Assembly: GCF_014042345.1 (NCBI RefSeq)
Contig: NZ_JACEZT010000007.1
Coordinates: forward strand, 247,225-311,224
Direction of reading: 5' to 3'
Source: Rugamonas brunnea
GTDB lineage: Bacteria; Pseudomonadota; Gammaproteobacteria; Burkholderiales; Burkholderiaceae_D
DNA: 64,000 nucleotides
The translations under genes and the position numbers were made by a program. Position 1 is the stretch's first letter. Each line of letters starts with the position of its first letter. Positions 16,601-27,472 of the stretch are shown here, piece after piece. A model generated the notes under the pieces. The model was not told where the DNA came from. It saw only the letters and a program-made list of their open reading frames with translations, and ran no database searches.

Positions 16601-18612
16601 GCCGTCGCCACCTCGGCGATGGCGCGCACCTGGTTGGTCAGGTTGGCCGCCAGCTGGTTCACGTTCTCCGTCAAATCCTTCCACGTGCCGGCCACCCCCG
16701 ACACATTGGCCTGGCCACCGAGCTTGCCCTCCGTGCCCACCTCGCGCGCCACCCGCGTCACCTCCGAGGCGAAGGACGACAACTGGTCCACCATCACGTT
16801 GATGGTGTCCTTCAGTTCCAGGATCTCGCCCTTGACGTCCACCGTGATCTTCTTGGACAGGTCGCCGCGCGCCACGGCCGTCGTCACGGCGGCGATGTTG
16901 CGCACCTGGCCCGTGAGGTTGGAGGCCATGAAGTTCACGTTGTCGGTCAAGTCCTTCCACGTGCCGCCCACGCCGGGCACGTAGGCCTGGCCACCGAGCT
17001 TGCCCTCCGTGCCCACCTCGCGCGCCACCCGCGTCACTTCCGAGGCGAACGAGGACAGCTGGTCCACCATCACGTTGATGGTGTTTTTCAGTTCCAGGAT
17101 CTCGCCCTTCACGTCCACCGTGATCTTCTTCGACAGGTCGCCGTTGGCCACGGCCGTAGTCACGTCGGCGATGTTGCGCACCTGGCCCGTCAGGTTACCG
17201 GCCATGGAGTTCACGCCGTCCGTCAAGTCTTTCCACGTGCCGGCCACGCCGGGCACGTTGGCCTGGCCACCGAGCTTGCCCTCCGTGCCGACCTCGCGCG
17301 CCACCCGCGTCACCTCCGAGGCGAAGGAGTTCAGCTGGTCCACCATCACGTTGATGGTGTTCTTCAGTTCCAGGATCTCACCCTTGACGTCCACCGTGAT
17401 CTTTTTCGACAGGTCGCCATTGGCCACGGCCGTGGTCACGTCGGCGATGTTGCGCACCTGGCCGGTCAGGTTGCCGGCCATGGAGTTCACCGAGTCGGTC
17501 AGGTCCTTCCAGGTGCCGGCCACGCCCTTCACCTGGGCCTGTCCGCCGAGCTTACCCTCCGTGCCCACTTCGCGCGCCACCCGCGTCACCTCCGACGCGA
17601 ACGAGGACAACTGGTCCACCATCACGTTGATGGTGTTCTTTAGTTCCAGGATTTCGCCTTTCACGTCCACCGTGATCTTCTTGGACAGGTCGCCGTTGGC
17701 CACGGCCGTGGTCACGGCGGCGATGTTGCGCACCTGGCCCGTGAGGTTGGAGGCCATGAAGTTGACGTTGTCGGTCAAGTCCTTCCAGGTGCCGCCCACG
17801 CCGGGCACGTAGGCCTGGCCACCGAGCTTGCCTTCCGTGCCGACCTCGCGCGCCACGCGCGTCACTTCCGAGGCGAAGGAGCGCAGCTGGTCCACCATCA
17901 CGTTGATGGTGTCCTTGAGCTGCAGGATTTCGCCGCGCACGTCCACCGTGATCTTCTTCGACAGGTCGCCGTTGGCCACGGCCGTCGTCACTTCCGCGAT
18001 GTTGCGCACCTGCGAGGTCAGGTTGCCGGCCATGGAGTTCACCGAGTCGGTCAGGTCCTTCCACGTGCCGGCCACGCCTTTCACCTGGGCCTGGCCACCG
18101 AGCTTGCCCTCCGTGCCCACCTCGCGCGCCACGCGCGTGACCTCGGACGAGAATGACGACAACTGTTCGACCATGGTGTTGGCCGTGGTGGCGGCCCGCA
18201 GGTACTGGCCCTTGAGCGGGTGGCCGTCCACTTCCAACGCCATGGTCTGCGACAAATCGCCCTTGGCCACGGCGCCGATCACGCGCGCCATTTCCGTGGT
18301 GGGGCGCACCAGGTCGTCGATCAGCGTGTTGACGGAGCTGATGATGGTGGCCCAGCCGCCGACCACGTTGGGCACGGCGGCGCGCTGGGTCAGGCGTCCT
18401 TCGCGGCCCACCACCCGGCTCACCTCCGTGACGGCTTTGACCATCTTCTCCTTGGTCTCGATCAGGTCATTGAGCGTGTCGGCGATCTTGCCGGAGATGC
18501 CGGTCCAGTCGGAGGGCATGCGGGCCGTGAAGTCGCCTTTTTTGAGCGCCATCAAGGTGGCCAGCAGCAGTTTCACGTCGAGCTCTTCGCGCATGTCGGT
18601 CATGTCGTTCAT
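13699..18612 (-). CDS. Hybrid histidine kinase with poly-HAMP repeats, GAF and three receivers
   Basis: A 1637-residue cytoplasmic-looking kinase without any membrane segment. Order: an N-terminal divergent HAMP ([17 protein letters not shown]), a second divergent unit, six nearly identical 92-residue HAMP repeats (cores such as [17 protein letters not shown] and [14 protein letters not shown]), GAF (~720-872), coiled coil, HisKA with [10 protein letters not shown] (phospho-acceptor H949), HATPase to ~1180, then three receivers starting near 1247, 1371 and 1515, each with an intact D-D pair, D-x-x-x-P-x-x-D/G and K. The layout parallels fungal group III (Nik1/Os-1) osmosensors, also poly-HAMP and soluble. 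AGAGGA precedes ATG 18612, which overlaps the upstream diguanylate-cyclase gene by 4 bases. Stimulus unknown. Confidence 0.92.
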   Translation of the reverse strand: MNDMTDMREELDVKLLLATLMALKKGDFTARMPSDWTGISGKIADTLNDLIETKEKMVKAVTEVSRVVGREGRLTQRAAVPNVVGGWATIISSVNTLIDDLVRPTTEMARVIGAVAKGDLSQTMALEVDGHPLKGQYLRAATTANTMVEQLSSFSSEVTRVAREVGTEGKLGGQAQVKGVAGTWKDLTDSVNSMAGNLTSQVRNIAEVTTAVANGDLSKKITVDVRGEILQLKDTINVMVDQLRSFASEVTRVAREVGTEGKLGGQAYVPGVGGTWKDLTDNVNFMASNLTGQVRNIAAVTTAVANGDLSKKITVDVKGEILELKNTINVMVDQLSSFASEVTRVAREVGTEGKLGGQAQVKGVAGTWKDLTDSVNSMAGNLTGQVRNIADVTTAVANGDLSKKITVDVKGEILELKNTINVMVDQLNSFASEVTRVAREVGTEGKLGGQANVPGVAGTWKDLTDGVNSMAGNLTGQVRNIADVTTAVANGDLSKKITVDVKGEILELKNTINVMVDQLSSFASEVTRVAREVGTEGKLGGQAYVPGVGGTWKDLTDNVNFMASNLTGQVRNIAAVTTAVARGDLSKKITVDVKGEILELKDTINVMVDQLSSFASEVTRVAREVGTEGKLGGQANVSGVAGTWKDLTENVNQLAANLTNQVRAIAEVATAVTRGDLSRSIQVEARGEVSYLKDNINEMIRNLKDTTLKNAQQDWLKTNLARFTRLLQGQRDLQAVTKLILSELAPLVSAHHGVFYMMDSQEADARLRMIASYGYRSSRKLPTSFLPGEGLVGQCALEKARIWLTDVPRDYIVVSSGLGAAPPTNIVVLPILFEQQVKAVIEIASLDRFTETHLSFLDQLMESIGVVLNTIEANSRTESLLTQSQSLAQELQQTNQELAEKARLLSEQNIEVERKNREVEQAKLALEEKATQLALSSKYKSEFLANMSHELRTPLNSLLILAQQLGDNPEGNLSGKQVEFAKTIHGSGSDLLTLINDILDLSKIESGTVTLDVSEYRFQNLRNYVDRTFRHMAEAKHLSFSVELDEALPTAMMTDTTRLQQVLKNLLSNAFKFTTHGQVSLTISLVTTGFTSDHPNLLHADAVLAFAVSDTGVGIAADKLQLIFEAFQQADGSTARKYGGTGLGLSISRELARLLGGEIRVESVVGAGSTFTLFLPYNRAGFINYDMGRQPQVRLPSPPPQVVVASQRQAAQEETESVNAGRGAGQPEDHDLADYNATGDDRSLIAAGDPSVLIVEDDERFAKIVLDFAREKNFKAIVTHQGDSALSLARDYLPSAILLDIDLPDIDGFTVLDRLKRDPGTRHIPVHVMSSLRERERALRQGAISYMNKPVGKEALQEEFSRIQKFLLGGKRSLLVVDDEQPQRDAIVALIGDSDLRIVAVDTGQAALDALRESHFDCMVLDLTLPDISGFDLLDRIGKDPELRDLPIVINTAKDLNRKEVAKLKRYAKTIVVKDARSPERLLDETALFLHRSQASLPEAQRRMLEEIHAAEGGLAGRKVLIVDDDLRNIFALSSLLERQQMQVSFAENGRDGIEVLEKDPTIEIVLMDIMMPEMDGYDTMRAIRRIPKFKSLPIITLTAKAMKGDRDKCIAAGASDYITKPVDVAQLLSLMRVWLH
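16556..18211 (-). repeat. Six tandem 276-bp repeats coding HAMP units
   Basis: Within the hybrid kinase a unit of exactly 276 bp (92 codons) recurs; for example the GGCCACCGAGCTTGCC segment or its variant occurs at about 16713, 16989, 17265, 17541, 17817 and 18093. The units are close to identical at DNA level, alternating mainly at A-Q-V-K-G-V-A, A-Y-V-P-G-V-G and A-N-V-P-G-V-A positions. The outer limits are approximate. Confidence 0.9.
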
Positions 18613-20498
18613 GGACGCTGTCCTCTTTGTTTGGGAGGGTTGGTGGAATCCGGTGCGCATGCCTGGCTGGCGGCGCCCGTGCGGTGGAGATGGTCAATCA
18701 GGTCGGCCGGCGCCATAGGCTGGCAATAGAGTTCACCCTGATAGTAGTCGCAGCCCTGGGCGCGCAGTTGTTCCAGCTGCTGTTCGTGGTTCACGCCCAG
18801 TGCGACAACCTGCATGGCCAGCGCGCGCGCCAGGTGGATCATGGCGGCCACGATGTCGCTGCCGCCATCCTCGCGACCGATGGCGTGCACGAACGCGCGG
18901 TCGATCTTGAGCGCGTCGAATTGCAGCTGCTTGCAGGTGGCCAGTGATGAGTGTGCGCTGCCGAAGTGGTCGAGTGCCAGCCGCACGCCTGCTTCATGCA
19001 GCTGGCGCAGCAGGGGCGGGGCGTCGTCGCTGGCGTCCAGCAGCAGCGTTTCGTTCAGTTCCAGCGTGACGCTGCCCGCGACCAGGCGGTGCCGGCGCAG
19101 CAAGGGCAATAGCTGCTGCGCCAGTTCCGCCTCCAGTTGCGGGGCGGCCAGGTTGAAGGCCACGCCCAGCCGGGTGGGCGGCGACGCCTGCCGCCATAAT
19201 GCCGCCTGGGCGCAGGCGCTGGCGATGACCCAGGCATCGAGCCGGTCGAGCAGGGCGCGGTCGGGCACGCAGGGCAGGAACTGGGGACCCGGGATCAGGC
19301 CCAGGCGCGGGTGGCGCCAATACAGCAGCGCTTCCGCGCAGTGCACCTGCCCCGTCTCCAGCGCCACCTGCGGCTGGTAGCGCAGTTCCAGCTGGTCGCC
19401 ATCGAGCGCTTGCCGCAGTTCGCGGGACCAGCGTTCGCGCTCCCGCTCGCGCGCGTTGAGCTCCTCGTGGAAGAAGCGGATGCTGCAGCCCTTGTCCTGC
19501 TTGGCCTGGTACATGGCCAGGTCGGCGTTGCGCATCAGGGTGCGCGCGCAGTCGCTGTCCTGCGGGTAGAGCGCGATGCCCACGCTGGGCGTGCTGCGGA
19601 TGCGGTGGCTGCCGATCCGGTAAGGGCGGGCGCCGGCCTGTTCGATCTTGCGCGCCACGCGGGCCGCGTTGGCGGCGGCCCGTTCGCCTTCGATCAGCAC
19701 GACGAATTCGTCGCCACCGAGGCGCGCCACCACGTCCGACACGCGCACCGCCGCCGTGAGCCGCGCCGCCACCTGGCGCAGCAGCTCGTCGCCCACTTCG
19801 TGGCCGTAGTGATCGTTGACTTCCTTGAACTTGTCCAGGTCCAGGAACAGCAGCGCGAACTGGGTGCGGTTGCGGTCGGCCGAGGCCACCGCGTGTTCCA
19901 GTTGCTGGATCAGCGAGCGGCGGTTGACGAGGTTGGTGAGCGCATCGCGCGTGGACAGTTCATGGGCGCGCTGCTCGGCGTGCTTGCGTTCCGTGATCTC
20001 CGCTTCCAGCTCCTGGTTGATGCGCTCCAGCTCCTGCATGCGCTGTACGCGCAAGTCCTCGTTCAGGCGCGCCAGTTCGTCGGACTTCTTGCGCAGCTGG
20101 ATGGTTTGCTTGGTCATCTCGACGAACACTTCCACCTTGGTCTGCAAGATCTGCGGGATCACGGGCGTGAACAGGTAATCGACGGCGCCTTTCTGGTAAG
20201 CCTTCAGGCGGTTCATCTCGTCGGCATAGTGCGCCGTGATGAAGATGATGGGCACGCCGGCCGAACGTGGATGGGAGTGGATCGCCTCGGCCGTCTCGAA
20301 ACCATCCATGTCGGGCATGCTCACGTCGAGCAGGATGACGGCGTAGTCATGGCGCAGCACCTGGCGCAGCGCTTCCTTGCCGGACCCGGCCGTGTGCAGA
20401 TGGTAGCCGCGTTGCTGCGCCGAGTCGGCCAGCAAGTTCTCCAGCGCGTACAGGCTGGCGGGGTCGTCGTTGACGATGAGGACTTTCGGAATAGGCAC
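18609..20498 (-). CDS. Response regulator with GGDEF and degenerate EAL domains
   Basis: A 629-residue protein: receiver (~1-125; [23 protein letters not shown]), coiled coil, GGDEF (~175-335) and EAL-like domain (~355-605). The GGDEF signature RLGGDEF is intact and an inhibitory-site RVSD sits five residues before it, so it should make cyclic di-GMP under product control. The EAL domain keeps E-A-L, the N in FNLA and KID, but the D-D-F-G-T-G loop reads [10 protein letters not shown] and A-E-G-V-E reads ALGVN, so phosphodiesterase activity is probably lost. The only possible start is GTG at 20498 (an in-frame stop lies four codons upstream). It overlaps the poly-HAMP kinase start by 4 bases (ATGA) and is its likely phosphorylation partner. 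Confidence 0.88.
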   Translation of the reverse strand: MPIPKVLIVNDDPASLYALENLLADSAQQRGYHLHTAGSGKEALRQVLRHDYAVILLDVSMPDMDGFETAEAIHSHPRSAGVPIIFITAHYADEMNRLKAYQKGAVDYLFTPVIPQILQTKVEVFVEMTKQTIQLRKKSDELARLNEDLRVQRMQELERINQELEAEITERKHAEQRAHELSTRDALTNLVNRRSLIQQLEHAVASADRNRTQFALLFLDLDKFKEVNDHYGHEVGDELLRQVAARLTAAVRVSDVVARLGGDEFVVLIEGERAAANAARVARKIEQAGARPYRIGSHRIRSTPSVGIALYPQDSDCARTLMRNADLAMYQAKQDKGCSIRFFHEELNARERERERWSRELRQALDGDQLELRYQPQVALETGQVHCAEALLYWRHPRLGLIPGPQFLPCVPDRALLDRLDAWVIASACAQAALWRQASPPTRLGVAFNLAAPQLEAELAQQLLPLLRRHRLVAGSVTLELNETLLLDASDDAPPLLRQLHEAGVRLALDHFGSAHSSLATCKQLQFDALKIDRAFVHAIGREDGGSDIVAAMIHLARALAMQVVALGVNHEQQLEQLRAQGCDYYQGELYCQPMAPADLIDHLHRTGAASQACAPDSTNPPKQRGQRP

Positions 20499-20651
20499 GG
20501 TGGGGCTTCATTGGGGTAAGGTCGGCGCGTGTTCTTCTGAACTAGAAGATACGCCGGTGCGCTTGTGAGTCAAGCAAAAAGCGGCGCCCGCAATATGTCT
20601 GCGAAGCAATTACCGCCCGTGGATTTCCTGAGCGAAAAATCTTAATGGAAA

Positions 20652-22505
20652 TTAATTGGTTGCAGCGCACAATAGGGAGGGGGACTGTTGGCTAATCCAC
20701 ACAGGTGCTGTCCACAGCAGCTTGCCGTCGTCCTGGGTCAGCCTGGCGTAATAGAAGTGCTCGCCGGGGGCGGGTGTAAACGTGATGTCGGCCGTGTGGG
20801 CCAGTTCGCTGACGGCGCCGTTGCGCCCGGGAACTCCTTCGATGATAGTCAGGTCGGCCGCCGTGCGGCCCGGCGCGCCCGCGTAGCGCACGCTCAGCGC
20901 AAGCGGGCCGCAGTTGGCGAAGCGCTCGCCCATCAGGTGGCCATTGGCTGTCAACAGGATTTGGGCCTGCTTGTCCATGGTGGCGAACACGCGCCGCGCG
21001 CGCAGGGCCGCCAGCAGGCTGGTGTTGTCGAGCGGCGCGTCGCCGGGCACCAGCACGGCGCTGCGGTTGCTGTACGAGGCGCCCCAGTTGGCGCAATGGT
21101 TGTCCTGGTCGGAACTGAAGGCCAGGTGGTAGCCCGCCTCCAGCAACTGGTCGCACACGGCCTCGTAGTTGCTGCGGTGGCTTTCGCTTTCGTCCGCGCT
21201 GTGGGAAAAGGCGCTGCTGTTCATCACCTCGCACAGCACCATGACCTCGTCGCCGTCGGCCGTGTAGGCCAGCGGGGTGGCGCCGACCTTGAACTGGTCC
21301 GGGGCCGGATGGTTGAACTGGCCCAGCCAGCCGCGTGCGCGCATCAGGCTGTACAGGCTGGCGTAATCGCTCCTCGGTGTTTCGGTGTCGGCTAGCAACT
21401 GGCCGCTGGCGTTGCGCTCCCAGCCCAGTAATTCCGGGCTGTTGAACACGTTCAGGTGGCCACCATTGGCGATCACGCCCCATTCCTGGCCGTAGATGGC
21501 GAGAAAGCCGGCGTGGGCGGCGTTGTAGTCGATGGCGTCCTGCAAGCCTTGCCGGTACAGGGCTGTCGCCTGGCGGGGATCAGCGTTGGGATTGGTGCCG
21601 TCCGAGCCGTCGTACATGTGGTTGTGTTCCGACGTCATCAGGAAATCGAGGCCGTGGGCCTGGGCGTAGGCGTAGGCATCGGGCGGGCCCAGCGCGGCGC
21701 TTTGCGGGTCTTGGGCGCCGGTGCAATGGGCCAGGTCGCCGCCGCCGTCGCTGTGGTTGGTCTGGCTGTGCAGGTTGCCGTAATACACGGTGTAGGACGG
21801 CAGGATGGTTCCCGTTGGAATAGGCGTCATGGTGGCCACATGATGCGTCGCGCCTGTGGCCAGTGGCCGGAACGCGGGCATGGCCAGCCGCGGCGGGATG
21901 CCAAGCGCAATCGGCCACTCCTGCGTGATGACGGTGTTGCCGGTGCGGGCCTGCAAGCGCAAGCGGTAGGTGCCGCTCGCAGTGAGAGGCGCCGCGCCGG
22001 CGGCGCGGCCATCCCAATCGCGTTGCAGGGTAAACGGGCGCGCGCCGAGCGTGACCGCGCCGTGCCAGCGTCGCAACACCGCGCCCTTGCGCGTGCGCAG
22101 TTCCAGTTGCCAGCTGGCGCGGTGGCGCCGGCCCTGGTCCGGGTAGCTCAGGTAGATGGAGATGGTGCGCCGCGCGCCGGGGCTGGCGCGGTACGGAACG
22201 TCGAGTGTGGCGTCGAATTCGCGGTGGTCGGGTTGCGCATGGGCTTGCCACGGTGCCTGCGTCGGCGCGGATGGCGGCGCATCAGGGGGCGCATCAGGGG
22301 GCGTGCGAGGTCGCGTGTGCGTCGGCGTGTGAGGTGGTGTGTGCGTCGGCATATGAGGCGGCGCTTGCGCCGCACTGGCCCACGCCATGCTGGCTGCGAG
22401 CAAACCTGCGCAGCCGTGCGCCGCGCGGGCCGCCTGTGCGGCGCTGCGCGCTGGCGCGCTTCCCGTTAATATAGCGGCTTCCCCCCGCTTGACGGTCGCG
22501 TTCAC
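20652..22505 (-). CDS. Secreted PHP-domain metallohydrolase (CehA/McbA-like)
   Basis: A 617-residue exported protein. The N-terminus is a long signal region (AGLLAASMAWASAAQA) followed by a low-complexity His/Thr/Pro stretch (T-H-T-P and P-P-D-A-P repeats, residues ~50-85), then a beta-rich domain to ~220. The PHP-type metal-binding fold follows: YYGNLHSQTNHSDGG (motif I), GLDFLMTSEHNHM (motif II), WGVIANGGHLNVF and GWLGQFNHPAP, with SSDQDNHCANWG near the C-terminal ligand. This matches CehA/McbA-type phosphoesterases, some of which hydrolyse carbamates or phosphoesters. It starts at GTG 22505 after an AAGGAG site. It is divergent from the CHASE kinase, which might control it. Substrate unknown. 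Confidence 0.8.
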   Translation of the reverse strand: MNATVKRGEAAILTGSAPARSAAQAARAAHGCAGLLAASMAWASAAQAPPHMPTHTPPHTPTHTRPRTPPDAPPDAPPSAPTQAPWQAHAQPDHREFDATLDVPYRASPGARRTISIYLSYPDQGRRHRASWQLELRTRKGAVLRRWHGAVTLGARPFTLQRDWDGRAAGAAPLTASGTYRLRLQARTGNTVITQEWPIALGIPPRLAMPAFRPLATGATHHVATMTPIPTGTILPSYTVYYGNLHSQTNHSDGGGDLAHCTGAQDPQSAALGPPDAYAYAQAHGLDFLMTSEHNHMYDGSDGTNPNADPRQATALYRQGLQDAIDYNAAHAGFLAIYGQEWGVIANGGHLNVFNSPELLGWERNASGQLLADTETPRSDYASLYSLMRARGWLGQFNHPAPDQFKVGATPLAYTADGDEVMVLCEVMNSSAFSHSADESESHRSNYEAVCDQLLEAGYHLAFSSDQDNHCANWGASYSNRSAVLVPGDAPLDNTSLLAALRARRVFATMDKQAQILLTANGHLMGERFANCGPLALSVRYAGAPGRTAADLTIIEGVPGRNGAVSELAHTADITFTPAPGEHFYYARLTQDDGKLLWTAPVWISQQSPSLLCAATN

Positions 22506-22750
22506 GACTTTCTCCTTGCAACTGCAGAGTTAGAGTGCAAGGTGCCGCCATCGGTTCCGCGCAAGGCGGAAAATAAGCGGCATGGTTGTTGATCTATGTC
22601 GCAAGGCGGGAAACCGGGCCGGACTTTCGCAGGTAAACGTGGTTACCCGGCGTCATTAATAGTATGCTGCTGTGATGCAAATTTCTTTCGATCGGGCGTC
22701 CTGGCAAGGCTGTCATGGCCTGCTTTTATTCAGATATAAAGTGATGGACG

Positions 22751-25700
22751 ATGCGAACATTGGTTAAGCTGGGTAAGGCTTTGACGAGCACGCGCGCGCT
22801 GATCTGGGGCGTGGGCTTGTCGCTGGCGCTGGCGATCGGCATGACGCTGTACGCGGCTGCCCTGAAGACGGTGGAGGATGATGCCGAGCAGCGTTTTCAG
22901 AATCTGACCCGCAGCACCCAGTACAGCATCTCGGCCCGTGTCAAATCGTATTCCGACCTGGTGCGCGGGCTGGTGGCCTTGTTCCAGACCACGGACAACC
23001 TGAGCCGCCTGCAATTTCACCAATATGTGGCCAGCCTGGACTTGCCGCAGCATTTCCCGGCCATCGAGGCGCTGACCTGGGCGCCGCTGGTGACGGACGC
23101 CCAGCGCGACGCGTTTGTGGCCGCCGTGCGTGCCGACCGCAGCCTGGAGCCGCAAGGCTATCCCCAGTTCGACATCCGGCCGCCGGGCCGCCGTACCCAC
23201 TATGCCGTGCTGACGTATCTGGAACCGACTGCCCTGGCGCAGGAAAAGATGGGCGTGGATATTGCCGCCAATCCCGCCATCGACCGCGCCATGGAACTGT
23301 CGCGTGACAACGGCCAGGTGGGCGCGTCGGGCCAGCCCATCGTCGTCAACCAGCCCATGCCCCACATCGGGCTGGGCATGCGCCTGCCCGTGTACCGGCG
23401 CGGGATGGAACTGACCGATGTGGTCAGCCGGCGTGCCGCCTATCTCGGCACGGTCGGTATCGGTTTCAGCGTACCCAAGCTGGTACAGGGCGCCATCGAC
23501 GAGATGGCCGTGCGCCAGGTGCACCTGACCCTGTACGCGGACGGCAGCACCGATGTCGAGCAGCGCCGCCTGGTGATCGAGAAGACGGACCGGTTGCTGT
23601 TCAACGACAACGGTTCCATGCAGCCCAGCCCGGTGCCGGCCGGCCACGAGGCCGATTATTTTCAGTCGGTGCTGCCGATCGACTTCAACGGCAGCCTGTG
23701 GAAGGCGAATTTCGTGGTGCGCAAGGCCGAACTGCTGACCGTATTCGACAACTATTTCCCCCTGATCGCGCTGGCCACGGGCTTTGTGGGCACGATGCTG
23801 ATCTACGGCTACTTCTTCATGTTGTATTCGTCGCGCCGCAGCGCCATCAAGCAGCGGCTGCTACTCGATACCGTGCTCAACAATGTGGACGCGCGCGTCT
23901 ACATGAAGAACCAGGACCGGCGCTACATCTATGCCAACGCCAAGGTGGCGCAAGTGATGGGCTTGCCTGCGCAAGACATCATCGGCAAGGAAGACCGCGA
24001 ACTGATGCCGGCGGCGGCGGCCGACGCGGCCTGGGCCGACGACCGTTCCGTGATTGCCGACAACGTCAAGCGCGCCGGCGAGGAGAAGTACACGGACAGC
24101 GAGGGCAATGTGCACCACCTGTGGACCGTGAAGGTTCCGGTGGAGATCGACCGGGCCGAGACGGCCGTCATCGCGCTGTCGACCGATGTGACGGAGCTGC
24201 ACAACCTGAAGGAACAGGCCGACGCGGCCAACCAGGCCAAGAGCGATTTCCTGTCCAATATGAGCCACGAGATCCGCACGCCGATGAATAGCATCATCGG
24301 GATGGCGCACCTGGCCTTGAAAGCCGTCAGCGACCCCAAGCAGCGCGATTACCTGAGCAAGATATTCCACTCCAGCCAGCATCTGCTGGGCATCATCAAC
24401 GACATCCTTGACTTCTCCAAGATCGAGGCCGGCAAGATGGAGCTGGAAGTGGCCGATTTCGCGCTCGACACACTGCTCAGCAATATATCCAGCCAGCTTG
24501 GCGAGAGCGCCGCCCGCAAGGGGCTGGAGCTGGTGTACGAAGTCTGGCCGGGCCTGTCGCACCAGTTGCGCGGGGACCCGTTGCGGCTGGAGCAAGTGCT
24601 GCTCAACTTCACCAATAACGCCATCAAGTTCTCCGAAAACGGCAAGATCCACATCCGCGCCCGCCCCGTGGAAGACCGCGACAACACCACGCTGGTGCGC
24701 TTCGAAGTGCAGGACGAGGGCATAGGCATGACACTGAGCCAGATGGGCAACCTGTTCCAGTCCTTCCATCAGGCTGACACCTCTACCACCCGCAAGTACG
24801 GTGGCACGGGCCTGGGCCTGGTGATCAGCAAGCAACTGGCGGAACTGATGGGCGGCACGGTGGGCGTGGAAAGCCGGCTGGGCGAGGGCAGCACCTTCTG
24901 GTTCACGGCCCGGCTGGCCAAAGGCACCAGCTTCCTCGAACCCAATGATGCGGCCGTGCAGCCGGACGTGCTCGACAGCATACGCGGCGCGTCCATCCTG
25001 CTGGTGGAGGATAACGTCTTCAGCCAGCAGGTTGGCCAGGAATTGCTGGAAGATGCGGGCGCCGTCGTGACGGTGGCCAACAACGGCAAGGAAGCCATCG
25101 ATATGCTGTTGCGCCAGCGTTTTGACTGCGTGCTGATGGACGTGCAGATGCCGGTGATGGATGGTTTCGAGGCCACACGCCTGATCCGTTCCGATTCCCG
25201 TCTGCAGTCGACGCTGGTGATCGCCATGACGGCCAACGCCGGCCGCGACGACCAGCGCCGCTGTATCGAAGCGGGCATGGATGAGTTCGTCACCAAGCCG
25301 ATCGCACCGCAGTTGCTGTTCAATGTATTGTCGAAATGGATGAACCGGCGCGCGCGCGCGGCCGGCCCGCTTGCTTCGGTCGAGGCGCCGGCAGCCGGGC
25401 TGGTCCCGGACCTGGCCTTGCCTGTGCCGGCCACCAGTGCAACGGCCAACACGGCCGCCGGCGCCGCCACCAAGGCGTCGCTGGCGTCGCCGCCGGCCAC
25501 GGCCGGGGTTGCAGCCGGGGTGGGCGCCGTGCCCGCCGTGCCCGCCGTGCCCGCCGTTCCACTAACCGCCAGCACGTCGGCCCTGGCGGGACCGGCCATG
25601 GCTACCCCGGCCGGTACAACCTCGCCCGTGACTGCCTCGGCCGAGACTACCTCGGATGTGACAGCCCCGGCCATCACCACTGCGGCTGTCACTCCGGTTG

Positions 25701-26263
25701 AGACTACCGCCAACCGGCCTGTGGCGAGCGCCGACCCGGGCGCCACGCATGCCAGCCACACCGTAGATGCCGCCGCGCAGGTCGCCAGTGCCGATGCGTC
25801 CCCGGCGGCTGCGCCACCCGTCGAACCCGCCGCGCCGGTCCCGGCTGATGTTGTCAACGCGGCGGCAGGACAGCCAACTGCCCAGCCCGCAGCAATGCCG
25901 GATGCTGACGAGGCCGAGATGTTCGATCTGGCCGCCCTGGGCCAGACCTTCGGTAACAAGCCGGACAAGATGCGCAAGTATGCGAAGCTGTTCCTGGATT
26001 CCGCGCGCGATGGCATGGTGGAAGTGGATGCGGCGCTGGCGCATGGCGATCTGGTGCAATTATCGGAACTGGGTCACCGCATCAAGTCATCGGCGCGGGC
26101 AGTGGGGGCCATGCGCTTTGGTAACCTGTGCCTCGCGCTGGAGCAGATGCGCAAGGAGCCCGACGCCGCGCGCGCGCGCCAGCTGGTGGGGCAGATGCAC
26201 GAGATGCTGATGCACCTCAATGAATTGGTGGCGCAAGAATTGGTCGCGCTGGCCGAGGAATGA
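22751..26263 (+). CDS. CHASE-domain hybrid histidine kinase with receiver and Hpt
   Basis: An 1170-residue inner-membrane sensor. A first membrane segment (~18-38), a periplasmic CHASE domain (~70-270; [19 protein letters not shown] leads in, [19 protein letters not shown] is its core), a second membrane segment (~335-358), PAS (~375-480), HisKA with [13 protein letters not shown] (H506), HATPase (N, G1, G2 boxes ending [16 protein letters not shown]), a receiver (~747-865; [21 protein letters not shown]), a ~190-residue Ala/Pro/Thr/Val linker, and an Hpt domain (~1060-1165) with H1109 in [13 protein letters not shown]. All phosphorelay residues are present, so it can pass phosphate to an external regulator, none of which is adjacent. 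Divergent from the PHP hydrolase. Confidence 0.92.
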   Translation: MRTLVKLGKALTSTRALIWGVGLSLALAIGMTLYAAALKTVEDDAEQRFQNLTRSTQYSISARVKSYSDLVRGLVALFQTTDNLSRLQFHQYVASLDLPQHFPAIEALTWAPLVTDAQRDAFVAAVRADRSLEPQGYPQFDIRPPGRRTHYAVLTYLEPTALAQEKMGVDIAANPAIDRAMELSRDNGQVGASGQPIVVNQPMPHIGLGMRLPVYRRGMELTDVVSRRAAYLGTVGIGFSVPKLVQGAIDEMAVRQVHLTLYADGSTDVEQRRLVIEKTDRLLFNDNGSMQPSPVPAGHEADYFQSVLPIDFNGSLWKANFVVRKAELLTVFDNYFPLIALATGFVGTMLIYGYFFMLYSSRRSAIKQRLLLDTVLNNVDARVYMKNQDRRYIYANAKVAQVMGLPAQDIIGKEDRELMPAAAADAAWADDRSVIADNVKRAGEEKYTDSEGNVHHLWTVKVPVEIDRAETAVIALSTDVTELHNLKEQADAANQAKSDFLSNMSHEIRTPMNSIIGMAHLALKAVSDPKQRDYLSKIFHSSQHLLGIINDILDFSKIEAGKMELEVADFALDTLLSNISSQLGESAARKGLELVYEVWPGLSHQLRGDPLRLEQVLLNFTNNAIKFSENGKIHIRARPVEDRDNTTLVRFEVQDEGIGMTLSQMGNLFQSFHQADTSTTRKYGGTGLGLVISKQLAELMGGTVGVESRLGEGSTFWFTARLAKGTSFLEPNDAAVQPDVLDSIRGASILLVEDNVFSQQVGQELLEDAGAVVTVANNGKEAIDMLLRQRFDCVLMDVQMPVMDGFEATRLIRSDSRLQSTLVIAMTANAGRDDQRRCIEAGMDEFVTKPIAPQLLFNVLSKWMNRRARAAGPLASVEAPAAGLVPDLALPVPATSATANTAAGAATKASLASPPATAGVAAGVGAVPAVPAVPAVPLTASTSALAGPAMATPAGTTSPVTASAETTSDVTAPAITTAAVTPVETTANRPVASADPGATHASHTVDAAAQVASADASPAAAPPVEPAAPVPADVVNAAAGQPTAQPAAMPDADEAEMFDLAALGQTFGNKPDKMRKYAKLFLDSARDGMVEVDAALAHGDLVQLSELGHRIKSSARAVGAMRFGNLCLALEQMRKEPDAARARQLVGQMHEMLMHLNELVAQELVALAEE

Positions 26264-26309
26264 GGCAGGGCATGCCACGCTGTGCGGATTGCGGCGCGGC
26301 GTTCACCTG

Positions 26310-26720
26310 TTAAGGACGGCAGCCAGGCAGGATTTGTGGCGCTGGCGACATGAAAGTCACCGCATCATTGCAGATCAGGTAAGCCAGTTGCCATTTCCCC
26401 TGATTATTGCCAGCCACCTTGGCCGTGTGCAGCAGCACGCGGGCGCCCTCGTAATTGCGCAGCAAGCGCACGACGGCCCGGCCGTTCGGGTCGGTGTCCT
26501 GGCGCGGTGTCAGTTCCACCGTCAGGTCGCCCAGCGACTCGACCACCGTCTTGCTGTAGGGCGGGGCATCCAGTTCCAGCGTCTTGCCGGCGATGCCGGT
26601 GCCCTGGATCGAGATGGAGAAGTGGGGTGGTGGCATGTCCTCGATGCCACGGGCCTGGACGGCGGCCGCCGCCCATCCCAGCGCACAAACGAGGCAAAAT
26701 CCTGCGGGGCGTATCGACAT
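26310..26720 (-). CDS. Small exported hypothetical protein
   Basis: A 136-residue protein that I do not recognise. It has a Sec signal peptide (MSIRPAGFCLVCALGWAAAA, likely cut after VQA) and a beta-rich mature part of about 113 residues with ISIQGTGIAGKTLELDAPPY and GNNQGKWQLAYLICND, and cysteines at the C-terminal end (LICND, LPGCRP) that could form a disulphide. CCGGAG precedes ATG 26720. It lies between the convergent CHASE kinase and the divergent DUF1697 gene and is probably monocistronic. Confidence 0.7.
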   Translation of the reverse strand: MSIRPAGFCLVCALGWAAAAVQARGIEDMPPPHFSISIQGTGIAGKTLELDAPPYSKTVVESLGDLTVELTPRQDTDPNGRAVVRLLRNYEGARVLLHTAKVAGNNQGKWQLAYLICNDAVTFMSPAPQILPGCRP

Positions 26721-26883
26721 GCGGCACTCCGGAAACGTGATGCCGTAGATGGTACTTCATCTTGCCACATGGAATTCTCTCCAAATATTGCATCGTTCCC
26801 GTCGCCGTTCGCCAGCGAATCGCCCTGCAAGTTTCGTCGTCGTCGCCTATAATCTGTTGTTCTATTTGCTATGGAAAACGGGT

Positions 26884-27411
26884 ATGACGCGTTACGCGTG
26901 CATGTTGCGGGGAATTAACGTCAGTGGTCAGCGCAAGATCGCGATGAAGGAACTGGTCGGCGTCTGCCAGTCGCTCGCTTGCACCGATGTTGAGAGCTAC
27001 CTTCAGAGCGGCAATATCGTCCTGAGCAGCGAGATGGAGGCGGCCGAGTTGGAAACAATATTGGAGCGCGCCATTTGCAGCGAATTCGGCTATCCCGACG
27101 TTGACGTGCTGGTGCGCACGGCGCCTGAACTCCTGGCGGCGATCAACGCGGTGCCGCCAGCCTGGAAGGGCGCCGACACGGCAAGTCTGTATTTCACCTT
27201 CCTCAAAGCGGCTAGCCACGCTAAGGTGGAGGGGGACAACTTCCTTCCCGACGCATACGCCATCGGTGAAAAAGTGGTGTACGTGCATTGCCCTGGCGGT
27301 TACGGCAAGACCAAACTGAATAACAGCTATTTTGAACGGGTGTTGAAGTTGCGCGCCACCACACGCAACTGGAATACCACCACCAAACTGGTCGAACTCG
27401 CGCGCGGGTAA
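26884..27411 (+). CDS. DUF1697 family protein
   Basis: A 175-residue cytoplasmic protein of the DUF1697 family, function unknown. The family opening is clear: MTRYACMLRGINVSGQRKIA followed by MKELVGVCQSLACTDVESYL and QSGNIVLSS, and the C-terminal YGKTKLNNSYFERVLK and ATTRNWNTTTKLVEL motif. The length is typical. Upstream in-frame residues do not fit the family, so ATG 26884 is chosen. Its base composition is less GC-rich than the flanking kinase and recC genes, as for the next three genes. Confidence 0.9.
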   Translation: MTRYACMLRGINVSGQRKIAMKELVGVCQSLACTDVESYLQSGNIVLSSEMEAAELETILERAICSEFGYPDVDVLVRTAPELLAAINAVPPAWKGADTASLYFTFLKAASHAKVEGDNFLPDAYAIGEKVVYVHCPGGYGKTKLNNSYFERVLKLRATTRNWNTTTKLVELARG

Positions 27412-27472
27412 GGACAAGGGGTGGGTTCCGGCGCCCGCTATCTGTTGCATCAATTCAAATGAAGGAGTCAGC

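Noticed and set aside
15385..17643. A 752-codon open frame antisense to the poly-HAMP kinase, with its own 92-residue periodicity
   Set aside because: The periodicity is inherited from the 276-bp HAMP repeats on the coding strand; composition is that of a shadow frame.
16556..18211. Regularly spaced repeats that might suggest a CRISPR-like array
   Set aside because: The units are 276 bp, contiguous, and encode HAMP domains in frame; no short repeats with unique spacers.
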